Shown here: positions 22,076-32,492 of the stretch, in pieces
How positions within the stretch are numbered: position 1 is the first letter of the stretch
Layout of the letters: each line of letters begins with the position of its first letter
Assembly (NCBI GenBank): GCA_964020085.1
Contig: OZ026600.1
Span: 5,979,861-6,043,860, forward strand
Reading direction: 5' to 3'
Origin: Micromussa lordhowensis
Taxonomy: Eukaryota; Cnidaria; Anthozoa; Scleractinia; Lobophylliidae
Length of the DNA stretch: 64,000 bases
Position numbers and translations under genes: made by a program
The notes under the pieces: model-generated
Database searches by the model: none
What the model saw: the letters and a program-made list of their open reading frames with translations, nothing else
What the model was told of the DNA's origin: nothing

Positions 22076-23487
22076 CAATTCAAAAAAGCATTAGAACAGC
22101 TGGCAAGAAGTAGATTGTGGGATATGAAGCCCGCCGTGCAAGCAGCAAAAATCCGCGGTTATTCCGGAATACGGCTCCAACGACCGCGAAGAGAGCCGGC
22201 TATAGAATTTGGGGGGCAGGTAATGCACCAACGCATTGCAACATACAGGTCCCTTTATCCCAAGCCAGAACCACCGATTGAGGTATGTATCAACATAATT
22301 CTTTTTCATTCTGAATGGTTAAAATAACTTCCCTTAATATAATAATTATAAAGTTAGTGGTATAACATTACAATGTTACTTGTTTTGTCTGTAGTTGCAT
22401 AATGTCCCAAGTGATCCTCGAGGAGCTGGAATGTGCGCCTTCGCCTCGCGAGACATCATAAAGGGGGAAATCATATGCGAGTATGAGGGAGAAGTGATCT
22501 CCCTCCAGGAAGCCGACAGAAGAGAAAAACTGTATGAAGCCGAGGGAAGGCCCTGCACGTTAATGGTGATCGAAAGTGCGGGACACCATATTGCGTAAGT
22601 GCTTAAAGTAAATGATAAAACCTATTTGTTTTCGCGAGTAGCACCCTATGATGGGTAAGGAAATTTCGCTGTACCTCTATCGTAGTTATCTCATTGAGTA
22701 AAACACCTGCAATTTAAAACAGCTTAAATATGCACCTTTCATCAACATCTCATTACATTTATCAGGTGATGCCTTTGGGAAACGAGAGCAAGAAATCGAT
22801 AGATCATGAGTTTTGAGGAAAGATCTTTGTATTTGACGATCTATCGTCCTGAAATGATTACAAAGGCAGATTCATGGAGAAAAAGGAACAAATTAAAAAA
22901 ATTGTGATTGGCCAATTTTGAGAGCTGTGCTCTACTGAAAAGCACGTTAAATTTAAAAGTGGTGGCCTGACTTCAACTAGTTTCTTTTCCCGTGTACCTG
23001 ATTAACTACAAAAATAGTGAAACTATCAAACATACCCAGCTAGAGGTCCTTACTGTAATTCGAGGATCGTTGTTTTTACGTCTTTCCAACTCCATTATAA
23101 GAGGTATGTAATTCTCTAACTAGTCTACTCATTTTTAGACCTAAAAATCCAAGTCTTCTTAGTGCAAACCAGTCAAAGTTATCAGTGCTTGTCTACGCTA
23201 TATTTTATCCATTGATTGAGTACTAAAGTTACATTCTGTCTTCCTCTAGCATTGATCCATACGAGGGCGACCTAACCCGTCAGTTAACCTGGGGTGCCAC
23301 GCTTAACCACTCGCGGAACAACGCAAACGTCAAGCCTTTCGTCGTTGACAAAAACAGTGACAACCCACGTGCTTTCTTTGTTGCTCTGCACGACGTTGCA
23401 GAGACCACTGAACTATTGTGGGATTACAACGACCCACACTGGATGTGTTATTCCAGCAGCCAGACTCTTCCACAAAACACCTCATGA
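22076..23487 (+). CDS. SET-domain lysine methyltransferase-like gene, three exons visible
   Basis: Exons 22076-22282, 22395-22594 and 23250-23487 join in frame through consensus sites (TCTCAG|CAA; GAG|GTATGT; TGTAG|TTG; TTGC|GTAAGT; TCTAG|C). Exon 1 is basic and helical (LARSRLWDMKPAVQAAK). Exons 2-3 are a SET domain: RGAGMCAFASRD (S-adenosylmethionine entry), GEIICEYEGEVI, GHHIAIDPYEG, LNHSRNNANVKP (the NHS core) and TELLWDYND (usual EL-x-YDY). Layout most resembles KMT5A/SETD8, which methylates histone H4 K20; substrate is inferred only. The C-terminus ends soon after WMC with no Cys-rich post-SET. Exon 1 may not be the true first exon. Confidence 0.75.
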
Positions 23488-24379
23488 AACTGGTCAATCA
23501 ACATCAAAACCTGCAACGACAATAAAAATAGCATCTTACAAAAACATTAGAGCAACACTAAACAAAAAAGATCGATCGCTTTTGTCCAAATAAGCCGGCT
23601 TGGGAAGCAACAACAGCAATTTATTGATATTCCCATATATAGATGGTATTACTTAAAAAATAAGTAATATAACACTAATCACTTTAAATTAAGTAAGATT
23701 ACATGTTTCTGTTTCTTACAAATGAAAGAAATAGCATTATTGAACAGGAATATAGTCTTTTCAGATTAAATGACGTCATTTTGTATTTGTTGTCTAATAG
23801 TTTTATAACGATCACAATGAAATAAAAAAAAAGATTTTCGTTCTCAATTTGGTTAGAGCGGCAGTGTTGACAAAGTCTAAGACATTCAGGTAATTTAGGT
23901 ACACAGTGTAATCCAGATTCGATTCTGAGACTGTGATTGAATGATCGTAGTTTAGCTGCAGCTCATCTCTGCTTTAGGTTCTTTTCTTGTTCTAAATAAT
24001 GAGATTTGCTTACATCTGTTTTAAATATAGAGCAGAAAAATAATTTCCTATTAGAGCAGATTAACTCCAGTTAATTGATTTTTAAATTGTTTGAAATGTG
24101 ACATTTTATTTTTTTGTAAATTGATTGTAATCATTGCTATATTGTTAGTTTGAATGATTTTGTTATATATGTGACTGATGTTAAATGTCTTTATAATTGT
24201 GTATAATTTCATTACCCTAACATTTTTGCTTCATTTGCTAATTGATTGGAAATCATTAAGCATTGTTTGGCAATACTGTTTTCTGGAAGAGATTCAAGAT
24301 GTATCCAAAATTTTATTGTTCTTAATAAGATATTCAACTTCAGAGAAAGTCGTCCAGTTTCATTAGGAGCTACCACATT
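23488..24379. other. Probable 3' UTR and A/T-rich spacer
   Basis: Follows the SET gene stop. AATAAA-like signals occur (23523, 23821). No ORF of note. Confidence 0.35.
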
Positions 24380-24900
24380 AGGTGCTCGTTTATTAAGGCC
24401 AAGAATATATTTGTAGAATTGTGTATGTAGCCTTTCTACAGGATCTTTCTCCCATTTTTTTTATGTTCATGTCATCGTAAGCTCCCCAGATTTCAGATCC
24501 GTATAAAAGAATGGGAAGACATAAAGTATCAAATAGTTTGTTACATGTACTGATACGCAGTTTATTAAAGTCAAGATAACGTTTAGAAGCAACTATTGAT
24601 CGTCTGGCTTTCAAGCAAAACTTTCTTTGCAATTAGCAAATTATAACTTCCATTTATGTTAAAAGTAATGCCAAGCTAACTGTACTGCGAGGCCTTATCA
24701 ATAGAAGTTCCATTTAAAAAGAAAAAGAACTTATCACATGTTGATTCGCACTTTTGCTTTTGCAAAAATAATGTTTTTCTCTATTTAAGATTCATTTTTA
24801 GCAGCCATTTCTCGCTATAATCGTGGAGGATATTTAGTTCTTTTTTTAAATCCAGCGGCACTTCTTGATGTTAAAATGAGGTCATCTTAATAGAATAACC
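24380..24900 (-). mobile_element. LINE reverse transcriptase C-terminal fragment
   Basis: Minus-strand frames read SKRYLDFNKLRISTCNKLFD, LPILLYGSEIWGAYDDM, then after a shift DPVERLHTQF-like text. The LYGSEIWG block lies after the catalytic region in many non-LTR reverse transcriptases. Only this C-terminal tail remains, with frameshifts. Confidence 0.65.
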
Positions 24901-25045
24901 AATTAAAAAGGAGCCCGTTGGGTAAAAAAAATATATCTGTGCCACGTCATGATTATAGCACAAGTGGAAGTTTACCTACATCCAAATTGAACAGTAAGAA
25001 AAAGGATACATACTTGTCGCAATATTTTCTTGTCTTTAACCTTTT

Positions 25046-27030
25046 CGCGAACTCGCTCAGCTATCCAAGGCCGAACGCCTGACATTGGGTCAAAATTCAG
25101 CTGATGACACTCGATTTACCCGGCCTGGCTCACAGAATGCCATTCTGGAGAGAAACCCCCAGATAATTATCAAGGGCCGAACGCCAGACATTGGGTCAAA
25201 ATTCAGCTGACGACACTCGATTTACCCGGCCTGGCTCACAGAATGCCATTCTGGAGAGAAACCCCCAGATTATCAAGGGCCGAACGCCTGAAAATCAGTC
25301 AAAATTCAGCTGATGACACTCGATTTACCCGGCCTGGCTCACAGAATGCCATTCTGGAGAGAAACCCCCAGATATCTAACTGGATTTCTCAAAAGGTGAC
25401 TAAAGAAATAGTCAAAACAAGCCAATTTTGCTTCCGTCACCAAGTACAAAAGCCACCCCCTGCCCACCCCTGTGCTCTGGTCACACAACCGCCAACCACC
25501 CACCCACTGCACACTGTGGGCTGACTCTAATGGGTGATCAAAAGAAAACTATCATTCAGGCCTACACTAGCCCGGGAAAAACTCCCCAAGGCAACCTACG
25601 GTGTCAAATCCACTTAAGGCGACCACATACTCTAACTGCAGTCAAAGTCTCAAAAAGAATAGCCACCCAGCCCTGTGATTTTGACACACAACTCAGAGCC
25701 ACCCACCCACTGTTAGAACAGTCCCTGGGCAGCTTGGAAATGCAAGCCTTGACGGCAAGCCCCCTGCATTTTGAGCGGCCACAATGGCTTGAGCACGGGC
25801 GGTGCCCGTGCTCAAGCCAAAACCTCAGAGGCCACCTTCTAGCGAATTCGCTCAGAATTATCAAGGGCCGAACGCCTGAAAATCAGTCAAAATTCAGCTG
25901 ATGACACTCGATTTACCCGGCCTGGCTCACAGAATGCCATTCTGGAGAGAAACCCCCAGATATCTAACTGGATTTCTCAAAAGGTGACTAAAGAAATAGT
26001 CAAAACAAGCCAATTTTGCTTCCGTCACCAAGTACAAAAGCCACCCCCTGCCCACCCCTGTGCTCTGGTCACACAACCGCCAACCACCCACCCACTGCAC
26101 ACTGTGGGCTGACTCTAATGGGTGATCAAAAGAAAACTATCATTCAGGCCTACACTAGCCCGGGAAAAACTCCCCAAGGCAACCTACGGTGTCAAATCCA
26201 CTTAAGGCGACCACATACTCTAACTGCAGTCAAAGTCTCAAAAAGAATAGCCACCCAGCCCTGTGATTTTGACACACAACTCAGAGCCACCCATCCACTG
26301 TTAGAACAGTCCCTGGGCAGCTTGGAAATGCAAGCCTTGACGGCAAGCCCCCTGCATTTTGAGCGGCCACAATGGCTTGAGCACGGGCGGTGCCCGTGCT
26401 CAAGCCAAAACCTCAGAGGCCACCTTCTAGCGAATTCGCTCAGAATTATCAAGGGCCGAACGCCTGAAAATCAGTCAAAATTCAGCTGATGACACTCGAT
26501 TTACCCGGCCTGGCTCACAGAATGCCATTCTGGAGAGAAACCCCCAGATATCTAACTGGATTTCTCAAAAGGTGACTAAAGAAATAGTCAAAACAAGCCA
26601 ATTTTGCTTCCGTCACCAAGTACAAAAGCCACCCCCTGCCCACCCCTGTGCTCTGGTCACACAACCGCCAACCACCCACCCACTGCACACTGTGGGCTGA
26701 CTCTAATGGGTGATCAAAAGAAAACTATCATTCAGGCCTACACTAGCCCGGGAAAAACTCCCCAAGGCAACCTACGGTGTCAAATCCACTTAAGGCGACC
26801 ACATACTCTAACTGCAGTCAAAGTCTCAAAAAGAATAGCCACCCAGCCCTGTGATTTTGACACACAACTCAGAGCCACCCATCCACTGTTAGAACAGTCC
26901 CTGGGCAGCTTGGAAATGCAAGCCTTGACGGCAAGCCCCCTGCATTTTGAGCGGCCACAATGGCTTGAGCACGGGCGGTGCCCGTGCTCAAGCCAAAACC
27001 TCAGAGGCCACCTTCTAGCGAATTCGCTCA

Positions 27031-27031
<1 letters not shown>
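25046..27031. repeat. Tandem satellite: two short copies then three 588-bp units
   Basis: The unit start (GGCCGAACGCC) occurs at 25069, 25175, 25278, 25866 and 26454, giving spacings of 106, 103, 588 and 588. The 588-bp units are almost identical (one visible C/T difference, CCACCCACC versus CCATCCACC). Each ends with the perfect hairpin GGCTTGAGCACGGGC-GGT-GCCCGTGCTCAAGCC, then about 20 bp, CTAG and CGAATTCGCTCAG. A variant, CGCGAACTCGCTCAG, lies just before the first copy. Frames read through the units are repeats, not genes. Confidence 0.92.
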
Positions 27032-27123
<92 letters not shown>

Positions 27124-27207
27124 AAGTTTTTTTCTTTTTTCAATATATATTGCGCTCTACTTCATTGTATCGAGCACTCTAATTCGGAAAAATTGGACCA
27201 CATAATT

Positions 27208-27247
<40 letters not shown>
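27031..27247. repeat. (AT)n microsatellites
   Basis: Two long AT dinucleotide runs, 27031-27121 and about 27211-27247, separated by about 90 bp of unique sequence. They abut the satellite's right end. Confidence 0.95.
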
Positions 27248-27249
<2 letters not shown>

Positions 27250-29081
27250 CTACCTGGAGTTATGAAAACCGGGTCGGCAAAGCTTAATTTTTTTGTGTAA
27301 CTTTACACAACTTCCCATGTGTAAGAATAGCTTGTTTACTGTGTTGTTTACGGCTGATGTCAGTTTCTTTTCTTGTTTTCTGGTTAGGGATTTGTGTAGA
27401 AGTGCATGTAGACATAATTGTCATCCCCCCCCCTTCCCTTTGTCCTTTATCCAATTGGCGTTAAGTTTGGCCCAGGCTACACTCCTCTGAATTTCAGTTC
27501 GCGCGTTCGTTGACTCTGACATGGAGCCGATCGCTTAGCGTTCTGTATTTGCTGTCTAAAGGAAGTCTGCCTGAGGACATCATTAAGTCCAATGAAGGTG
27601 CAAGTCTAACGGTTTGCTAGCAAGCGTCGTCTATTATCCTACGCGGTAAGGCGGGCCTGATATGTATCAACGGAACATTTAGTCCCGTAAGAGTAGGCCG
27701 TTTGCCCTGTAGCGATAATGTTGTGCTTGCTTTAGACAGCAAAGATCTTTAGCCACACCAATTTAGGGCTGATAGGTGCAATGGACTAGACATTTCCAGC
27801 TGCTGTTGGCGTTATTTGCCCTGAACTTTGATTTGGCTAAAGACTTAGAAAAAAATCTGTTGAAATGTGGATATGCCATTCCGCGCTCGAAAAAAATCAA
27901 GTTCATCCGGGACATTGCTATTTGCAAGCAAAGCATGGCCTCGAGCAGAGTGAAGAACATGAGTTCAAGCGCTGATCGTGAGTAGAATTTCCTTGTTTGA
28001 TCAATTTTAGGCGTTTTCGGCTTAGCTAACTATCAGAACTGTCTGCGATTCGCCAGCGCGGAAGAATTTTATTTGCGTGTCTTCCGGCTGATGATTGATC
28101 AGTTTGTTGAAGTGTTGACATGTTGAAGTGCTCGCCAACTAATGATTATGGCCTAGTTTGTTTGAAGTTCGATCCATTCTCGATGTAGGAAGCTCTTGTT
28201 TAGTCCATTTAGGACGATGCAGGTTATAGAAAGCTAAACTTGATCAACTCTCCGCCGCCGTTTTTGACATCTGTGCCTTCGTGTGTTTATGTAGACCGTG
28301 GCTCCAATTTCATGTTCAAAGCACTCTTAATTAAATTGTACAATTCATGATTCATCGAAAAGACGGTGAAACTAGTCTTCCTGGCCTGAAAAGGCATCCA
28401 GGAGAGTTATTTCCCTTTATTTGAGCTACGATAAGCCTTGTGGAAAGCTAGCGCTAAGACAGGATTGTATCACGATTATCAGTGACAAGTCAAATTCTGT
28501 GGCTACGTTTTTGCGAATCCAGACAGATATTGAAAGTAAATGTCACGTAAGGGCTACTAGTTGGCTGAAATGTAGAAGCAAATAGTCCATTTGACTGCTT
28601 ACAATGCTCTTTTTGCCATGACTGGCTAATTTAATGCCTAGGAAGGACATAGTGAGGTCATTTAGCTAAAATCACAGAGGTTAAACATGTCTAAATTAGT
28701 GCCGCGAATCAAGTGATCAATTTAAGCTCTGATTAAGCTTTGTTTGGCTAGTTCGACTCATTTGAAGCGATTTCAAAGGCTTGCATAGGCATGGCATAGC
28801 TTCTATTAAAGAGTACATAAGGTAGAAAGCACTCTCAGTACTACATGGTTTTATTTATGTACACTATCTGACCGATTTCCTAAAAACGTGCCTGCTGTTT
28901 TTAGTGCCTGCAGTCTTTAACACGGTTTTCATAAATCCAGACATATATTGGCACAGAATGTTCGGAACTGATCGGAGAATGCCCTGATTTTGACTCTAGA
29001 CGCCTTGGAAAGATGGACAGAAATTAGAAATGCTCGCTTTTTGGCCTCTCTGTGTCATCCAGTCTTATTCCCTTGAAATAA
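27248..29081. other. Mostly unassigned; one possible first exon
   Basis: More G+C-rich than its surroundings. A short frame from ATG at 27935 (MASSRVKNMSSSAD) ends in a strong donor GATC|GTGAGT at 27977. Upstream reading (DLEKNLLKCGYAIPRSKK) stays open in the same frame. This could be the first exon of a gene with a long intron containing the next repeat array, but I find no partner exon. Confidence 0.22.
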
Positions 29082-30724
29082 CAGAATTCACAGAGCAACA
29101 ACTGTAAATTCGTTCAAGGTCAATGAAATGTGTCTCACGATTCGCCCATACATGCCTTTCATTTTGTCGGCGAGCTCATCTGGTATAAAAAAGCACTTTT
29201 CTAGGTGTAATCATCCTCATATTCTTTTTATGCGCTCTGAGGCATTGTAGAGCGATGGTAGATTACTATGTGACATTGAAATATCAGGCAAAACCCAGAG
29301 CTATCGTCTGAAAAGTGTTTGTAACTTTAAAGTAACTCTATCCTGCTTCAATTTGCTTTGCAAACAACATAATTGGACTTGAGGGACTTAATCCATTGAG
29401 ATAATTATCTCACAGAATTCACAGAGCAACAACTGTAAATTCGTTCAAGGTCAATGAAATGTGTCTCACGACTCGCCCATACATGCCTTTCATTTTGTCG
29501 GCGAGCTCATCTGGTATAAAAAAGCACTTTTCTAGGTGTAATCATCCTCATATTCTTTTTATGCGCTCTGAGGCATTGTAGAGCGATGGTAGATTACTAT
29601 GTGACATTGAAATATCAGGCAAAACCCAGAGCTATCGTCTGAAAAGTGTTTGTAACTTTAAAGTAACTCTATCCTGCTTCAATTTGCTTTGCAAACAACA
29701 TAATTGGACTTGAGGGACTTAATCCATTGAGATAATCTCACAGAATTCACAGAGCAACAACTGTAAATTCGTTCAAGGTCAATGAAATGTGTCTCACGAT
29801 TCGCCCATACATGCCTTTCATTTTGTCGGCGAGCTCATCTGGTATAAAAAAAGCACTTTTCTAGGTGTAATCATCCTCATATTCTTTTTATGCGCTCTGA
29901 GGCATTGTAGAGCGATGGTAGATTACTATGTGACATTGAAATATCAGGCAAAACCCAGAGCTATCGTCTGAAAAGTGTTTGTAACTTTAAAGTAACTCTA
30001 TCCTGCTTCAATTTGCTTTGCAAACAACATAATTGGACTTGAGGGACTTAATCCATTGAGATAATTATCTCACAGAATTCACAGAGCAACAACTGTAAAT
30101 TCGTTCAAGGTCAATGAAATGTGTCTCACGATTCGCCCATACATGCCTTTCATTTTGTCGGCGAGCTCATCTGGTATAAAAAAGCACTTTTCTAGGTGTA
30201 ATCATCCTCATATTCTTTTTATGCGCTCTGAGGCATTGTAGAGCGATGGTAGATTACTATGTGACATTGAAATATCAGGCAAAACCCAGAGCTATCGTCT
30301 GAAAAGTGTTTGTAACTTTAAAGTAACTCTATCCTGCTTCAATTTGCTTTGCAAACAACATAATTGGACTTGAGGGACTTAATCCATTGAGATAATTATC
30401 TCACAGAATTCACAGAGCAACAACTGTAAATTCGTTCAAGGTCAATGAAATGTGTCTCACGATTCGCCCATACATGCCTTTCATTTTGTCGGCGAGCTCA
30501 TCTGGTATAAAAAAGCACTTTTCTAGGTGTAATCATCCTCATATTCTTTTTATGCGCTCTGAGGCATTGTAGAGCGATGGTAGATTACTATGTGACATTG
30601 AAATATCAGGCAAAACCCAGAGCTATCGTCTGAAAAGTGTTTGTAACTTTAAAGTAACTCTATCCTGCTTCAATTTGCTTTGCAAACAACATAATTGGAC
30701 TTGAGGGACTTAATCCATTGAGAT
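29082..30724. repeat. Five-unit tandem array, about 330 bp per unit
   Basis: The phrase CAGAATTCACAGAGCAACAA starts units at 29082, 29413, 29741, 30073 and 30404 (spacings 331, 328, 332, 331). Units differ only by one or two bases and small indels (GATAATTATCTCA versus GATAATCTCA; one extra A in a run), so amplification or gene conversion is recent. No conserved ORF longer than 60 codons. Each unit contains TGGTATAAAAA and ends TTAATCCATTGAGATA. Confidence 0.93.
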
Positions 30725-30989
30725 ATTTAATTAATGTTAAACAATAATTGTTCAGTTAAACATTTTACGAGCAAGTAAAGCTTGGAAGCCTGACAAAAAG
30801 AGGTAACTAGGCCTTCGATTATACCAAAATCACTTTTAACAACTTTATACATTCTAGAGTGAGTTGCTGGCAACATTTGCACACACTTTACACAGTTTTC
30901 AGAAAGAACCGCACTTTGCTTCAAAAATATTATTATTATACCAGCATTTTGCCTGATGCTCCATTTATAATATTATGCTCAAAATTATT

Positions 30990-31140
30990 AACTACTTAAT
31001 ATCCGAGAGTAAAGTCGTTACAGGAAAATCTCAAACTGAGGCCTTGCCGTATTGACCGAGCGATAGTGAGGTCAATACAGTAGGCCGAGGTTTGAGATTT
31101 TCCAAAAACGACCGAACGGTCGAGGTTATTAAGTTGTTTA
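30990..31140. repeat. Foldback element
   Basis: GGAAAATCTCAAAC...GGCC...GTATTGACC pairs with GGTCAATAC...GGCC...GGTTTGAGATTTTCC. Outer parts (TACTTAATATCC / GGTTATTAAGTTG) also match imperfectly. No ORF. It sits 50 bp left of the first Penelope-like unit. Confidence 0.6.
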
Positions 31141-31250
31141 TTATATGGCATCAACAACAAAAATAAAGATGTTTTTTTAATTACTTTATCAGAAAGAGAA
31201 AACAAACAGCGGTTACAAACATAACAGTAAGGTTTCGCATGGTATATTTT

Positions 31251-31290
31251 ACTTGACGTTTCGTATGCTACAACATACATCTTCAGAAGT
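31251..31290 (-). ncRNA. Small type I hammerhead ribozyme (minus-strand copy)
   Basis: Reading the minus strand: ACTT (stem I), CTGAAGA (conserved core), one unpaired T, GTATG-TTGTAG-CATAC (stem II and loop), GAAA (core), C, GTC (cleavage triplet), AAGT (stem I return). Stem III is reduced to AC/GT, self-complementary, so two molecules would pair. This matches the stem-III-poor hammerheads described in Penelope-like elements, which cleave as dimers. Confidence 0.8.
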
Positions 31291-31394
31291 GACGGTTACA
31301 AAATATGACGAGATTTAAAAAGACAAAAAACTAAAGCGAGGCATTGGTAACTAGCTAGACAACAATGGAAAAAAGAAACTACATCCGGTGTGAA

Positions 31395-32072
31395 TTAATA
31401 AAGAAGGAGATTTTCACTACCGACGTTTTCATTTAGGGCGGGTTTCAAGTCCCGTATTAACAATGTTTCCTTGATTTTACACTGTAAATCACATTGGCCA
31501 CTTGCTAAGATCTCAAAATGGTCCCATTTGATGTTGTGACCAGTGGAAATCGAATGCTCAGCAACAGCGGAGGCGTGAGCAATTTGAGTGAGAGCTTTGA
31601 AGTGCTCAGTCTTTCTGTCATGTAATCTTCTTTTAGTTTTGCCGATGTAAAAAGCATCACAATCCCAGCAACTTGCTTTGTAGACAATCTTAGATTTCTG
31701 CGACCGGTTGAAACGATCTTTATAAGGAAAGAAAGACTTAATTCTACGAGTGTTCTGAAAAACAACCCTGAGGTTGACGAAACCATAAGACTTATTAACA
31801 CAAGATTTTAATCGGCGTGTAATAGCATCGCTATGGAGACCTAAATAAGGTAAAACAAGGGTTACATCTTTCTTAGGAACTGTGAGAGTAGGTTGTGAAG
31901 GCTTGTACTGATGTTTGTGAAGTAAATCATTAACATTGTAATTAATAACGCCTTTAGGATAACCATTTTGAAGCAAGGAATTCTTGAGATCGGATAGAGC
32001 GGACTGAAATAAAGTGGATTTTGAACAAATACGTAAGCAACGATAGGTAAGTGTTCTGATTAGATTGACTTT
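31395..32072 (-). pseudogene. Penelope-like ORF C-terminus with GIY-YIG endonuclease
   Basis: The open minus-strand frame has no ATG at its right end because the rest of the element is missing. It carries the linker VYKASCWDCDAFYIGKTKRRL, quoted here in part as YKASCWDC and FYIGKTKRRLHDRKTEH, the CxxC and Y-IG blocks of the Penelope GIY-YIG endonuclease, then EHSISTGHNIKWD. The reverse transcriptase is lost. This endonuclease nicks the insertion target. Confidence 0.85.
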
Positions 32073-32391
32073 ATACTGAGCACTTCAAAGCTCTCACTCA
32101 AATTGCTCACGCCTCCGCTGTTGTTGAGCATTCGATTTCCACTGGTCACAACATCAAATGGGACCATTTTGAGATCTTAGCAAGTGGCCAATGTGATTTA
32201 CAGTGTAAAATCAAGGAAACATTGTTAATACGGGACTTGAAACCCGCCCTAAATGAAAACGTCGGTAGTGAAAATCTCCTTCTTTATTAATTCACACCGG
32301 ATGTAGTTTCTTTTTTCCATTGTTGTCTAGCTAGTTAATGCCTCGCTTTAGTTTTTTGTCTTTTTAAATCTCGTCATATTTTGTAACCGTC

Positions 32392-32431
32392 ACTTCTGAA
32401 GATGTATGTTGTAGCATACGAAACGTCAAGT
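32392..32431 (+). ncRNA. Small type I hammerhead ribozyme (plus-strand copy)
   Basis: Exact sequence copy, in opposite orientation, of the ribozyme at 31251-31290. Stem I ACTT/AAGT, core CTGAAGA, stem II GTATG/CATAC, GAAA and cleavage triplet GTC are all intact. Both ends of the inverted pair therefore carry one ribozyme each, pointing outwards. Confidence 0.8.
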
Positions 32432-32492
32432 AAAATATACCATGCGAAACCTTACTGTTATGTTTGTAACCGCTGTTTGTTTTCTCTTTCTG

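Larger units (their letters stand above)
31190..32492. mobile_element. Penelope-like element, inverted pair of 3' ends
   Basis: A minus-strand copy (31190-32072) holds the coding 3' end. A plus-strand copy (32077-32492) repeats its last 420 bp in opposite orientation, almost identical. The two meet 5' part to 5' part near 32072. Inverted partial copies of this kind are a known product of Penelope-like retrotransposition. The outer ends are AGAAAGAGAAAACAAACAGC and its complement. Confidence 0.85.

Noticed and set aside
22376..22558. Minus-strand frame over the SET exon
   Set aside because: Antisense shadow of the SET domain, which has splice sites and motifs on the plus strand.
25428..27182. 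Three identical 157-192 residue open frames
   Set aside because: They are the same 588-bp satellite unit read three times; the frame runs through the hairpin and the last one into an AT microsatellite. No domain, no start context.
24101..30730. CRISPR-like array in the tandem repeats
   Set aside because: Units are 330 or 588 bp without short repeats and unique spacers, and the genome is eukaryotic.
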